Below are positions 22,804 to 33,095 of a DNA stretch of 64,000 nucleotides, piece by piece. The position numbers and the translations under genes are program-made. The DNA lies in the NCBI GenBank assembly GCA_007449985.2, contig VIIQ02000073.1, forward strand, positions 186,001 through 250,000, read 5' to 3'. The notes beneath the pieces were generated by a model. It saw only the letters and a program-made list of their open reading frames with translations, searched no databases and was not told the DNA's origin. Source of the DNA: Desmodesmus armatus. Taxonomy: Eukaryota; Chlorophyta; Chlorophyceae; Sphaeropleales; Scenedesmaceae. Position 1 is the stretch's first letter. Every line of letters starts with the position of its first letter.

Positions 22804-25800
22804 TCACAGCTGTAGCAGCTCCTTGACCCCCGCAGTGGGGTCCCCCTGCTTGACCAGTGACTCCCCCACTAGGATGGCCCCCACGCCCGCCTGCTGCACA
22901 AAGGCCAAGTCGTCTGGGGTAAAGATGCCGCTCTCCCCCACCATGAGAATGCCTCGCCGCTTCACCTCCTGGCCTGCAGGGCTGTCCATGATGCGCTGCG
23001 TGACAGCAAGGTCAACCTGCAGGGGGGGGAGGCGGGGGGGGGGGGTGCAGGGAAGGGGGGGGGAGAGGGAGCACAGTAGAGTGAGGGGAGGCCAGAGGAG
23101 AAGTACAGTACAGTGAACGCACAGTGAGTCCAATCAGAGACTGCACTCAGCCAACCAGCACAAGGAGCCCGTATTGGGATGGCTGCGCGGCAGGGGTGGA
23201 GGGGGTGGCACAGTCCCGTCGGCACATTGTGATCGTGGCCCCTTACCTCAACCCAGGTCCTTGCTGTTTATGCCCAGCAGCTGATCATCCAGCCCTTATT
23301 ACCCCCCCCCCCCACTCCTCCCCCGTCAAGCACCCCCTCCCTCCTGAGCGCCCTTGATCCCCCCCCCTACCCCTCACCCCTCCCCTTCTCGCCTTCCCCA
23401 CTCCTGCACACACCCTCCCCTTCCCCCGGCTCCCAACACTAGCATCATCACATCCCACCCAGCATCAGTGTTAAGACCACTGCCCCCCCCCCCCCCAAAA
23501 CCCCCACACTCCACACCCCCTCACCTTGAAAGTGCCCAGGTCCCTGTTGTTTATTCCCAGCAGGTGATCCTCCAGCCCCTCCAGCTGCAGCACACGCGCC
23601 AGCTCAGCCTCAGTGTGGACCTCAATCAGGCAGCACATGCCCAGCGCACGACACACCTTCATCAAGTACGCAAGGTCCTGGAGAGGGGGGAGGGGGGAGG
23701 GGGGGGGGGGGAGAAAACAGGACACGAGTGAGGATGACAGGTGTGGATAGGGGCAGCGGACAAGCAGCAGTCCACAATGTGCAAGGACGATTGACAAGGG
23801 ACTCACACACAGGGCGAAACTAACACAGAGGTCAACCAGGTGTATGTGTTGCCTGTTGTGTGACCAACTGCAGGGGAAGCTGCTGTTGCAGGTGCTCAGG
23901 ACAGATGCCACAACCTCAACACAATGTATCCAGCACGCCCCCCCCCCCCCCCAAGCACACACGGTTGAGACTGCATCCCAAGCATCCACATTTGCAACAC
24001 ACTCAACACGCATGGCTGGTGGCAAATCACACACAGGTAGAGGCATCACTTGCACAGCATGTCGCTCACCCCCCCCCCACCCCCCTGACACACACCCAAG
24101 TCTCTTACACCCCCTCCACACCCCACCTGGTTAGGCAGCACCGCCGCAATGAGCAGCACCGCGTCGGCCCCGCTGACGCGCGCCTTGAAGATCTGGTACG
24201 CCTCCACCACAAACTCCTTGCACAGCAGCGGGCAGCTCACACCCGCTGCCTTGATCTTCGTAAGGTTGTCAAAGCTGCCCTGGAAAAACTTCTCGTCCGT
24301 CAGGACGGACAGGCAGGCCGCACCGCCGGCTTCGTATGCCTGTGCGATACGCACTGGGTCAAAGTTGGGCTGGATGACGCCCTTGCTGGGGGAGGCTTTC
24401 TTCACCTCAGCAATAAGACCAGGCTTGCCTGTCAGGAGAGGGACAGGGGAAAAGGGGGGGGGGACGGCACGGGAGAATAGGGGAGGGGTGTGTCAGTAAC
24501 CAGGCCTGGCTCGCCTGTTGCTTTTGAGGGGACGGGGGCAGGCGGCGCCACCTGGCTCCTAGGGTGAGGGCTCCTGCCCCTGCTGCTGCTCCTGTAGTTG
24601 GATCATTACCCTCGCAGTTTGATAAGGACCCTTGTAGCACCTTCCACACACAACTTGCTGCCCCTGATGCCCACCTGTTTCCTGAGCCTTGGCCAGGACC
24701 GCTGCCTTGAAGTCACGAGCAGCTGGGGCCTTCTTGGCTAGACCCTGCAGGCAGACAGGCAGGCAGGCAGGCACGTTTGCAGGAAAAGTGCTACAACCAA
24801 TGTACCTCCAGCTGCTGACTCAGCAGTGCTGAGGAATGCCATCCGTCATAGGGGGCCACAGCTGTATTTTGGGGGCATGCATGCACTGGTGGAATTGATT
24901 GTGTAACAAGGTGGGTTCGGGCATCGATAGAGCACCCAATCCGATAGTTACTAGCAAATAAGTTCCACAGAGTGCTTTTTATTGACCTCCCCTCATGTCG
25001 TGCTCCTCGCACCACCTGTCAACGCATTCAACGCAGTCCAAACCCCAATCTGTTGCATGACTGCCCTTGCCCGCCCTGCATGCACCAACAGCCAACAAGC
25101 CAGTCTGCAGCAGTCTTACCTGCAGCAGTGGCAGCGGCTGCTTCTCCCTGAATGCCTCAATCTCCTTGGCCTTGTACCACACTATCTCCTCCAGGATATT
25201 GGCGGGCTGGTTCATGTCTGGCATGTTGCCAACCTTGTAGCCAATCTCAGGGCCACACCTGAGCACACCAACACAGACAGGCACCGGTCACTGACACGTG
25301 CGGATGTCTGACATTGTTGCAACTGGGATTATGGACAGCACAGCGCATCGGGTAATGCGGAGTTGATGCAGCTCTCCCCGCTCTCCCCAAGGGGCCAAAC
25401 AGCTGCCCACACACTCAACAAGCCAACCAGAAACACCTGGGGGCTTCCTGGCGCTGACAGTGTTGCAGGTGGGATCATACACAACACCGCATATTAGGTG
25501 ATGAGTCAACTGCCATGAGTCACGACCACCTCTGTCATGTCATCTGTCTGATAGGCTGGTGGTGCAAGGCTAGAACTGGCAGCAATCCACCTGATGGCAG
25601 GCAACTGATCAGTCCTTCAAGCACGCAGAGGTGCTCTCGTGGTGTGAAAGGACTCTTTGAAGCAAGTGAGCTGTAGCAGCAGGGGCCCTTGGCTGCTGCA
25701 GTATTGATAACGACAACTGCATGACCCACAGATGCTCAGCAGGGTGCGGTCTGCTGCTGCAGGAGCAATTGAAGCCTCAAGCAGCACAGGCGGACTTACG

Positions 25801-26110
25801 GTTGGGTTTCACTGCCAAGAGGAGGCCTCCTGCGAATGGAAACCTCTCCAGACGCCTGCTACAACAACAAAGCACAACACTGCTGTGAGCAGCCTGTTGC
25901 TGCCCCACTGACGCCAGGTTGGCAGTGCGGGCTGGTGACAGCTGTGCTACTGCTGATTGACACAATCACCTGCTCTGCTGTCTCAACAGTAGCCTTGACG
26001 ATCATGGCACGCCTTGATAGAGGCCTTTGCACAGGGCACCGACTGCTTGAGCCTGCTGCTGCTGCTTGGCTACCAGCCACCTGACGGGAGACACTGCCAG
26101 ATGCACGCAT
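22804..26110 (-). CDS. Indole-3-glycerol-phosphate synthase (tryptophan pathway)
   Basis: The enzyme converts CdRP to indole-3-glycerol phosphate, presumably in the plastid. Seven exons (26110-25970, 25858-25800, 25258-25120, 24744-24675, 24428-24127, 23677-23525, 23016-22804) keep frame and give 358 aa. The first ~60 residues ([20 protein letters not shown], then [11 protein letters not shown]) look like a chloroplast transit peptide. The core follows plant [36 protein letters not shown] (catalytic Lys loop), [75 protein letters not shown] and [13 protein letters not shown]. These are the eight strands of the TIM barrel. The ATG at 26110 is chosen because only a TTG lies upstream in frame. 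Introns carry copies of nearby exon ends. Confidence 0.96.
23241..23582 (-). repeat. Partial copy of IGPS exon 6 end in the next intron
   Basis: The true exon end and donor at 23521-23582 are mirrored by 23241-23297, about 280 bp into the intron, with the same CCCAGGTCC...TGTTTAT...CCCAGCAG order. A weaker copy of the exon 5 start lies at about 24496-24520. Confidence 0.82.
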
Positions 26111-26277
26111 TCTGCTGCTTTGATGACTTCGAAGTAGCGACTGGGTGCAGCAGCTGCGAAGCGAAGCTGGGGGTGGAACGCAAACTGGCAAGATGAGCAG
26201 AACAGTGTCAAGCGAAAGTGGCCCCTGATCCGGAAGCCTGTTATCTCCAATGAAAGCCTACCAAGCCTTAACAGAGC
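26111..26277. promoter_or_regulatory. Short divergent promoter, IGPS / NSUN-type methyltransferase
   Basis: Only 167 bp separate the two proposed ATGs (336 bp if the methyltransferase starts at 26447). It is a candidate bidirectional promoter. Confidence 0.5.
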
Positions 26278-29200
26278 ATGCGTCAGCTTCCTGCGCCCTA
26301 CGGCCAGAAACAGAATGCCACTGGCAACAGAATGGTTTTAGGGTCCAACAACTGTCAGGTGACTAATCTACCAGGCTGGTTGCAGGGAGATGTAGGAAGG
26401 GCTGCAGTTACCCAGCTGACCTTCTGTCACCCCAATCCAACAACCATGAAACCTGCACACAACAAGAAGGGCCAGAGCAAGGGCAGCACCCGCATCATTG
26501 GCGGCAGCAGCCATGGCAGAGCAGCAGACAACAGTACAGAGTTCCACGCTCTATTCTCAGCACAGTTTCTGCAGCGTTATGCGGACCTGTTTCAGGCCCT
26601 GGCAGCCCCTGTGCAGCACGTGGCCCTGCTGAACAGCTTCACAACTGTGAATGACATAGATGAAGTGGGACTAACAGAGCGTATCTGCCAGGCAGGTCCC
26701 ATCAGCTGTTACAGGTGAGGCAGCAAACGAAAGAAAATGACATATGAAAGAGTGACAAGCAGCAACAGATGACAGGAGACGGCGGGGCTGTATGCCCACG
26801 CACTTCCAGCGCCAGCCTGACAGGGTGTGGGTAGTAGCATTGGCAGCAGCAACAGCAGTGGCAGCCACAGCTGGCAGGCTGCCTGAGTTCTGACAGGCCT
26901 AAAAGACCATAATTGTAGCAATAGATTCAATTGGTTGGGTTGGGCACCACTCATCACAAGGTTAGTGTTTTATACATGGCAATAGTGTGTCTTATAGTCA
27001 GTTACCAAAGTTACTTACCAAAGCCACAACTCTTTAGTGTTTGGGACAGCAATTTGCATAACGTTTGTTGCATATATTCACACACTACAACCCACCCTGC
27101 CCTACTATTCAACAATAAAACCCCAAAAATACCCTGAGAGTCACACACATACCTATCTTCACCCCACTGGGTGAATCTGGGCCAGGTCATGTTGCCAACA
27201 GCACCATTGACCATCTGCTTGTCCCCTCCTGCTGCTGCTGCTGCTGCCCCAGGTTCTCCGAGCAGCGCAGCACCTACCCCCCACCCCCCAGCTGCCCCTA
27301 CACCCAGCTCAAGCAGTGGTTCTGGCTAGACCTTGCTTCTGTGCTGCCTCCACTGCTGCTGGGGGTGCAGCCACACCACGTGGTGCTGGACATGTGTGCT
27401 GCACCAGGGGGCAAGAGCCTAGTGCTGGCCATGCAGCTGCTGCTGGGGCAGGCACCAGAGACAGCAGCAGCAGCAGCAGCAGGAGGGGGCGGGGGTGATG
27501 ATGGTGGTGGTGAGGGTGGTGGGGAAGGGCCGCAGGGTGGGTTGACAGCAGCAATGCTGCAGCAGCTGCACATGCAGGGACCTGAGGGAACTGTGGAGGC
27601 TGAAGGAGCACAGCAGCAACTCGACAGCCACCACCATGGCGGCCAGCAGCTGCAGCAGGAGCAGCACTCTGGCCCACAAGCAGCAGCAACAGCAGCAGGA
27701 GCAGCGGCACCGCCTCTGCCAAATGAGAACGGTGCTGTTGGGAGCGGCCAGCCTGGCAGTGCCTCACCAGAGGCAGCAGCAGCGTCAGCGCAGGAGCAGC
27801 AGCAGCAGCAGCAGGACGGGGAGCAGCAGGACAACCAGCAGGATAACCAGCAGGAACAAGGTCAACAGCAGGAAGAGGAGGAGGAGGAGGAGGAAGACTG
27901 GCCACCGGCAGTCACCAGCAGCAGCAGCAGTGCAGGCCGTCTGGTGTGCAATGAGCTAGACCCTGTGCGGCGTGGCCGCCTGTCTGGAGTGCTGGCCAGC
28001 TACATCCCTGGCAGCAGCAGGAGACGGGTGCGGGTGATGGGACATGATGCAGCAAAACACTGGGCCAGGTGAACAGGGGCTTTGGGTGGGGGGCGGGGGG
28101 GGGGGGCGGGGCCAAATTAAGAGGGGGGCTTGGGGGGGGGGGGGGACACTGGGCCAGGTGAGCAAGGGGGCTTGGGGGGGGGGGGGGACACTGGGCCAGG
28201 CGAACTGAGTCGGGGGAACACACAGCCAGGTGACCCCGCGGGGGGGGGGGGGGGCGCTGAGGGTCAGGCTACAGGGACTGCGGATGCAAGAACGGGCCTG
28301 TTGGCGCAACATTCGTAGGCTGCTCAAAGCAAGGCACTACTGATGGAGACAAACAACGGCATGAGCACTTTGGAGCGCCTGTTGAAACGACTGACCATCC
28401 CGATGCCTTGTGCTCAGCCAGTTCCCAAATTCTCATAAACTCTCCTGCACATTTGTCCAAACGCTGGGGTGTCACAGCTTTGAGGTACACAAACCTGCCA
28501 GGCACACCTGCAGCAACATCACATGACCAACCTGTTGTTATTACACATTATCACACATGCCGTGTGCTGTGTGCCCTGTGCCTGCAGGTTTGAGGCTGGT
28601 CTGTATGACCGTGTGCTGCTGGACGCCCCCTGCAGCTCTGAGCGGCATGTGGTGCAGGCAGCACTGGAGGCAGGGGGGGTGGTCAGCAGCAGCAGCTGGA
28701 GCAGGACACACTGCAACAACCTGGCAGCACTGCAACTGAAGGTGAGCGGGTGAACCAACCATGTCACAGCATGATACTGTCCTTGGGTTTGTGTGCATGC
28801 AGCAGTCCTGGGCCCAAGGCTGCCTTGTTGTTGGGTGGCTTTTCCCTGGCAGGGCACACTGCAACAACCTGGCAGCACTGCAACTGAAGGTATGCCGTGC
28901 TAGCTTGTATCAACCCGAGTACTGATGACATGTTATCACTTTGTGAAGTTGTATGCTTGTACTCTGGGCACGCATGCTGTTGTGTTTGTTTTGTGAAGGT
29001 GGCGAAGCAGGAGGCTCGGTGCGTGAGTCGTGTGCTGCATTTGGTCTTCAGGCGGCCCAAGCAGGAGCAGGAATTGGGAGTGCAGCTGTGTGGACGCTTT
29101 GGACACTGATGTTCCCACCTTTCATTTTGGCTTAAATTGCTGCACGAATCACCCATAACTCGCCCTGCTGCTCTGCCGCTGCCTGTGTGTGCTGCTTGTG

Positions 29201-29500
29201 CCCCTGCAGCTGCTGCTGGCCGGTCTGAGGGCGTTGAAGCCAGGGGGTCGGCTGGTGTACTCCACATGCAGCATGGCAGCCTGTGAGAATGATGCAGTAG
29301 TGCAGCAGGCTTTGCGCATGCAGCAGCAGCAGCAGGGCAGTGGGGCCTCCTTGTGCAGTGTTGTACCGGTGCAGGAGTGGGGGCTGGCTAGCAGCTTGGT
29401 GGAGTTGGCTGGGGCTGACATGACGGAGTGTGGGGTGCTGATCCTGCCAGACAAGGCGGGCTGGGGGCCGATCTACATGTGCTTGCTACAGAAGGAGTGA
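26278..29500 (+). CDS. RNA (cytosine-C5) methyltransferase, NSUN3/NSUN4-like
   Basis: It would transfer a methyl group from AdoMet to cytosine C5 in rRNA or tRNA. Exons 26278-26714, 27253-28068, 28588-28741 and 29210-29500 keep frame (565 aa). Motif I VLDMCAAPGGKSL lies near residue 190 and NELDPVRRGRL near 370. DRVLLDAPCSSERH follows, then KPGGRLVYSTCSMAACEND with the catalytic cysteine in STCS. Animal NSUN3/4 act in mitochondria; organelle location here is inference. Between motif I and NELDP sits an insertion of about 150 residues, rich in Gln, Gly and Glu. The start could also be ATG 26332 or 26447. The duplicate of the exon 3 end at 28853-28889 has its own acceptor and donor, but its 37 nt would break the frame. 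Confidence 0.9.
28080..28255 (+). repeat. G-rich tandem repeats in the NSUN-type gene intron 2
   Basis: Units containing CACTGGGCCAGGTGA, the same bases as the exon 2 end and donor (about 28057-28073), alternate with runs of 10-12 G at 28146-28160, 28178-28202 and 28240-28254. It is another exon-end-derived repeat with possible G-quadruplex potential. Confidence 0.75.
28701..28896 (+). repeat. Duplicate mini-exon in the NSUN-type gene
   Basis: The last 37 nt of exon 3 plus donor (28705-28746) recur at 28853-28889, directly after a usable acceptor (CCCTGGCAG) and before GTATGC. It encodes the same THCNNLAALQLK. Copy identity is nearly complete, so the event is recent. Confidence 0.88.
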
Positions 29501-29961
29501 GGGCAGATGCGGATGACCAGTATTTGCAACGATGCCTGGAAGGCTGAGGCAGTATGGCTTGGCATCTGTTGATTTGTGAAGAGGGGGTGCCAGGGCCTGG
29601 TCCAGGGCTCAACCAGCACAGGCTGCGCAGCATCGGCAACAACGCGGTGACATCAAAGCATCTGATTGCTCTCTCAATAATGGTTGCGGTGGTGGCTTCT
29701 TTCAGGGTGTTGCCAAACTGATCACACTATTTGAATCAAGCAGTTGCCAACCGCTTCCAGGAAAGCCGCACACGCATGCCCTGTGAGCTGTGCTTACTGT
29801 CCTGACGCTTAAAAGTTGCCGATGCAACCACAGCTGGAACCAAGGTCGCTGTACACAGTTGCACAATGATATCATGATCATCTTTGTCAACCAAGCTTGT
29901 GGCTGCAAATCAAAGTAGCTGTAGGTCTCCACGGGCAATCACTGATAGGATACACAAAGCT
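29501..29961. other. Spacer between two plus-strand genes
   Basis: These 461 bp hold the methyltransferase 3' UTR and the RAD18 promoter. Nothing further was recognised. Confidence 0.5.
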
Positions 29962-32876
29962 ATGGCAGATGGGGAGCCTGAGGATTGGCCGAGCCAGCCA
30001 GAGCAGCTGAGGTGTCTGGACCGGTCTCTGCGGTGTGCTGTGTGCTATGAGCTCTACACCGGTCCCGTGGTGCTGCCATGCAGCCACTCGTGTAAGTTTA
30101 CCTCGTCATTGTTGCATAATCATGCCTTACCGCTCGCAGATGGTGCATAATGCATGAGTATGATCCACAACCACTCTATGAGGTCTGTCGTGCTGCTGCT
30201 GTTGCATCCTGCACCTGCAGTCTGCTCGAGGTGCATCAGGGACTCCTTCAACGTGAGGGTAAAGGATGGCCAGACGCCCGTCTGCCCCTCCTGTCGCAAG
30301 CCCTGTGACCAAGCAGACCTGCGGCCCTCAACACACTTGAGGGAAGCAGCAGCAGCATGGCAGGCAGTGCGTGGCCTACTGCTGTCACACCATCTGCAGG
30401 CTCTGCAGGCGCAGCAGCAGCAGCAGCTTGAGCAGCAACCACACCAACCTGCTGAGACACACACCCAGCAACAGCAGCAGAAGCTTCAGGTCGAGCGTCA
30501 GCAGCAGGCACCACCACGGCAGCAGCTGCAGCTGGGGAAGCGCTCCCGCTCCGCACCAGCAGCAGCAGAGGCGCCCGCAGGCAGGCGGCGGTTGAACTCT
30601 GCTGCAGCAAAGCACCAGGTCATAAGCATCAGCGAGACAGATGACGAAGAGGAAGAGGCCACAGAGCAGCCAAGCAGCAGCAGCGCAGACGCAAATGCAG
30701 ATGCAGATGCAGCGGATTGGAGTGATGAGGCAACAGCGGGTGACGCGCAGCAGCAGCAGATGGGTACCAACAGAACTAGCCGCAGGACAAGGCAGCAGCA
30801 GCAACGGCAGCAGAGGAGCAGCACTACCCCCAATGCACCACCGCAGGACAGCAAAGGTGGTAGTGGTGGCAGGGACGGCAGCAGCGGCGGTGGCAGCAGC
30901 AGTGGGGCGGAGGAGGAGGCGGAAGGCTCAGGGGGCCTGGGCAGCGATGGTGACTGCTGTGATGGTGCTGAAGATGGGGATGATCCTGCAGACTCTGATT
31001 TCGAGCCGCAGGAAGAGGAGGGGCAGCGTACTGCTGCTGCTGCTGCTGGTGCTGCTGAGGCGGGCAGTGGAAGGCAGCGGAAACAGCAGCAGGGGAGCAG
31101 CACACTGGCGAATGGCACTGGTGAGTCAGCAGCAGCTTAGGGGGTATGTGCTGACGATGTGCTGACTGTCGTTCTGCCTGTCACATGCATTGTGATGACA
31201 GGAGTACGGCACTGTGGACTGTGAATGCATGGAGAAGCTTGTTGTGTGGTGGTGGTGGTGTGGTATGCTTGGTCATCATGTAAGGGTGACTGATGGCAGC
31301 AGCTGCATGCTCTCTTCGTGCAAGCAGTCTCTGTGCAAGCGGGCAGCTACATGTACCAGCCGAAGCATGATGCAAGGCATGGCTGTTGCTGACAGCCAGG
31401 TGCATCGCCATGTCTCTCGTGCCTGCCAAGACACTCTGCACCAGGCTGCTTCTGCACTGTGCCTCATCTTGCTGTTCATGCACTGTGCTTCATCTTGCTC
31501 TTTCTGCGCTGTGCTCCATTGCGCCGGTGTGCTTCAGGCAAGGAGAACCATACCAGCAGCAAGGCTCTCAAGCAACAACAGCAGACAGCACCAGCACCAG
31601 CAGCAGCGCGGCCGCCGCCGCCGCCGCAACAGCCTGGCTACGTCCCCTGCCCCATCTGCAGCATGTCGATCCGTGAGGCCTTCATCAACAGCCATGTGGA
31701 CTCCTGCCTGGAGAAGGCAGGGGGCGTGGCAGCAGTGCAGCCGCCGCCATCGCTGCCACCCTCCGGCACCAAGCCGCGCCAGCAGCAGCAGTACGGGAGG
31801 AGCAGCACCCCTGCTGCCAGGAGCAGTGGTGGGGTTGCAGGGGCTGCGGCTGGCAGTGCAGGCAGCGGCGGGGGTGGGGGTGGGGGTGGGGGTGCGTTTG
31901 GTGTGTTGCGTGGTCGTGTGAAGGGGAGTCCTCTTGATGCGCCTCCCAAGCTTTGCTTTGAGCTGTTGAAGGAGCGGGAGTTGAAGGCGAAACTGACAGC
32001 GCTGCAGCTTAGTAGCGACGGCAACAAGAAGGTGAGGGCGTTTGCTGAGGAGGGTGGAGGGGACGGCAGCACGGCCAACGTGTGAGGCAGGGGGGCTGCG
32101 AGATATTAGAAGTGTGGTTACATAGAGCGGTTGTATAGAGCGCACGAGGACTAGGCACAGGTTTGCTGTGTGAATGCCCACTGCAGGCACAGCAAAGATG
32201 CCGCTGCACCTGATCGATCTGTACAACTTCACAGGCAGTATTAATTGTGGCTTGTCCCCCATCTTATGCATAAATACAGATGCATCCTCTGGATGGGCCA
32301 GGTAGCTGACATGGCTGCTTTCCCTTCTCCTGCCTGCAGATGTGTGTTGAACGCTACACAGCCTTCCGCAACTATGTGCTGTCTCTGAAAGACAGCAGCA
32401 GCAGCCTCAGCATGCAGCAGGCAGCAGCAGAGTTCACTCGGCAGCAGAAGCGCATCAGCAGGGCAGCAGCACGACCCCAGACACTTGACTCCTCTCTAGC
32501 AGCGACAGCAGCAGCAGGGGCCGGTGGCAACAGCAACGGCGGCTGCTTGGCTGCTGCTGCTGGTGAGGAACTAGCAGGGGTGACAGCAGCAACGGTTGAC
32601 AACAGCTTTGCTGCGTTGATAGAGGAGACAAAGCAGCGGGAGAAGAGGCGTAGGGAGGCAAAGCAGACCCGGCAGCAGCAGCAGCAGCAGCAAGAGGACG
32701 GGGGTGGTGGTGCAGCAGGGAGTCCCTTGGTGGCTGCCGACCAGCAGGACCCACAGGGAGGAGAACACCTGCAGCAGCAGCGGCCGGAGGAGGAGGGGCA
32801 GCAGCAGCAGCAGCAAGGGCGCTCTGGTCAGCCCTCTGACACTGCCATGGCTCCCGACCAACAGCAGCAGCCGTAG
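29962..32876 (+). CDS. RAD18-type E3 ubiquitin ligase (RING, UBZ4, SAP)
   Basis: RAD18 with RAD6 monoubiquitinates PCNA in post-replication repair. Exons 29962-30091, 30221-31120, 31538-32031 and 32340-32876 keep frame (686 aa). A C3HC4 RING lies at residues ~15-65 (LRCAVCYELYTGPVVLPCSH, SFCSRCIRD, CPSCRKP). A long Gln/Ser/acid-rich linker follows, then a UBZ4-type finger (VPCPICSMSIREAFINSHVD, then SC). The SAP-like helix pair LCFELLKERELKAKL and GNKKMCVERYTAFRNYVLSL is split by intron 3. This domain order is diagnostic of RAD18. The linker is much longer than in plants. The reading frame stops at TAG 32874-32876, but the same frame continues for 72 coding-like codons to 33095, so the annotated end may be a nonsense mutation. 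Confidence 0.87.
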
Positions 32877-33095
32877 GACTTGCAGAAGGTCTTGCAGCAA
32901 GAGCTTTCGCAGCAGCAGGAGGAGCAGCAGCAGCTGGAGGGTGAGGAGGAGGAGGGGGAGGGGGGCCGGCAGTTGGATGTTGATGCACGGTTAGCAGCGC
33001 TGTGTGAGAGTGATGGTGAAGGGTTTGAGTGTGATCTGGGGCTGGTGGTGATGGACTCACAGGGAGAGGATGACATGCAGCTGGAGCAGCAGTAG
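32877..33095 (+). other. In-frame coding-like extension after the RAD18 TAG
   Basis: The frame is unchanged from the RAD18 last exon and contains Gln-rich then acidic sequence (VLQQELSQQQEEQQQLEGEE, LDVDARLAALCESDGEGFEC) up to TAG at 33093-33095. It has the same style as the RAD18 tail. CAG to TAG at 32874 would explain it. Confidence 0.6.

Noticed and set aside
24496..24520. Copy of IGPS exon 5 start
   Set aside because: Similarity is short (about 20 nt with gaps), so it is not counted among the firm junction duplications.
30498..31118. 206-codon minus-strand frame opposite RAD18 exon 2
   Set aside because: It is the antisense reading of CAG-rich repeats (Leu/Cys/Ser runs). The plus strand has the RING, finger and correct splicing.
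32874..32876. Nuclear UAG reassigned as a sense codon
   Set aside because: Other genes in the window contain no in-frame TAG in their core, and the extension itself ends with TAG, so a local mutation or readthrough is more likely.
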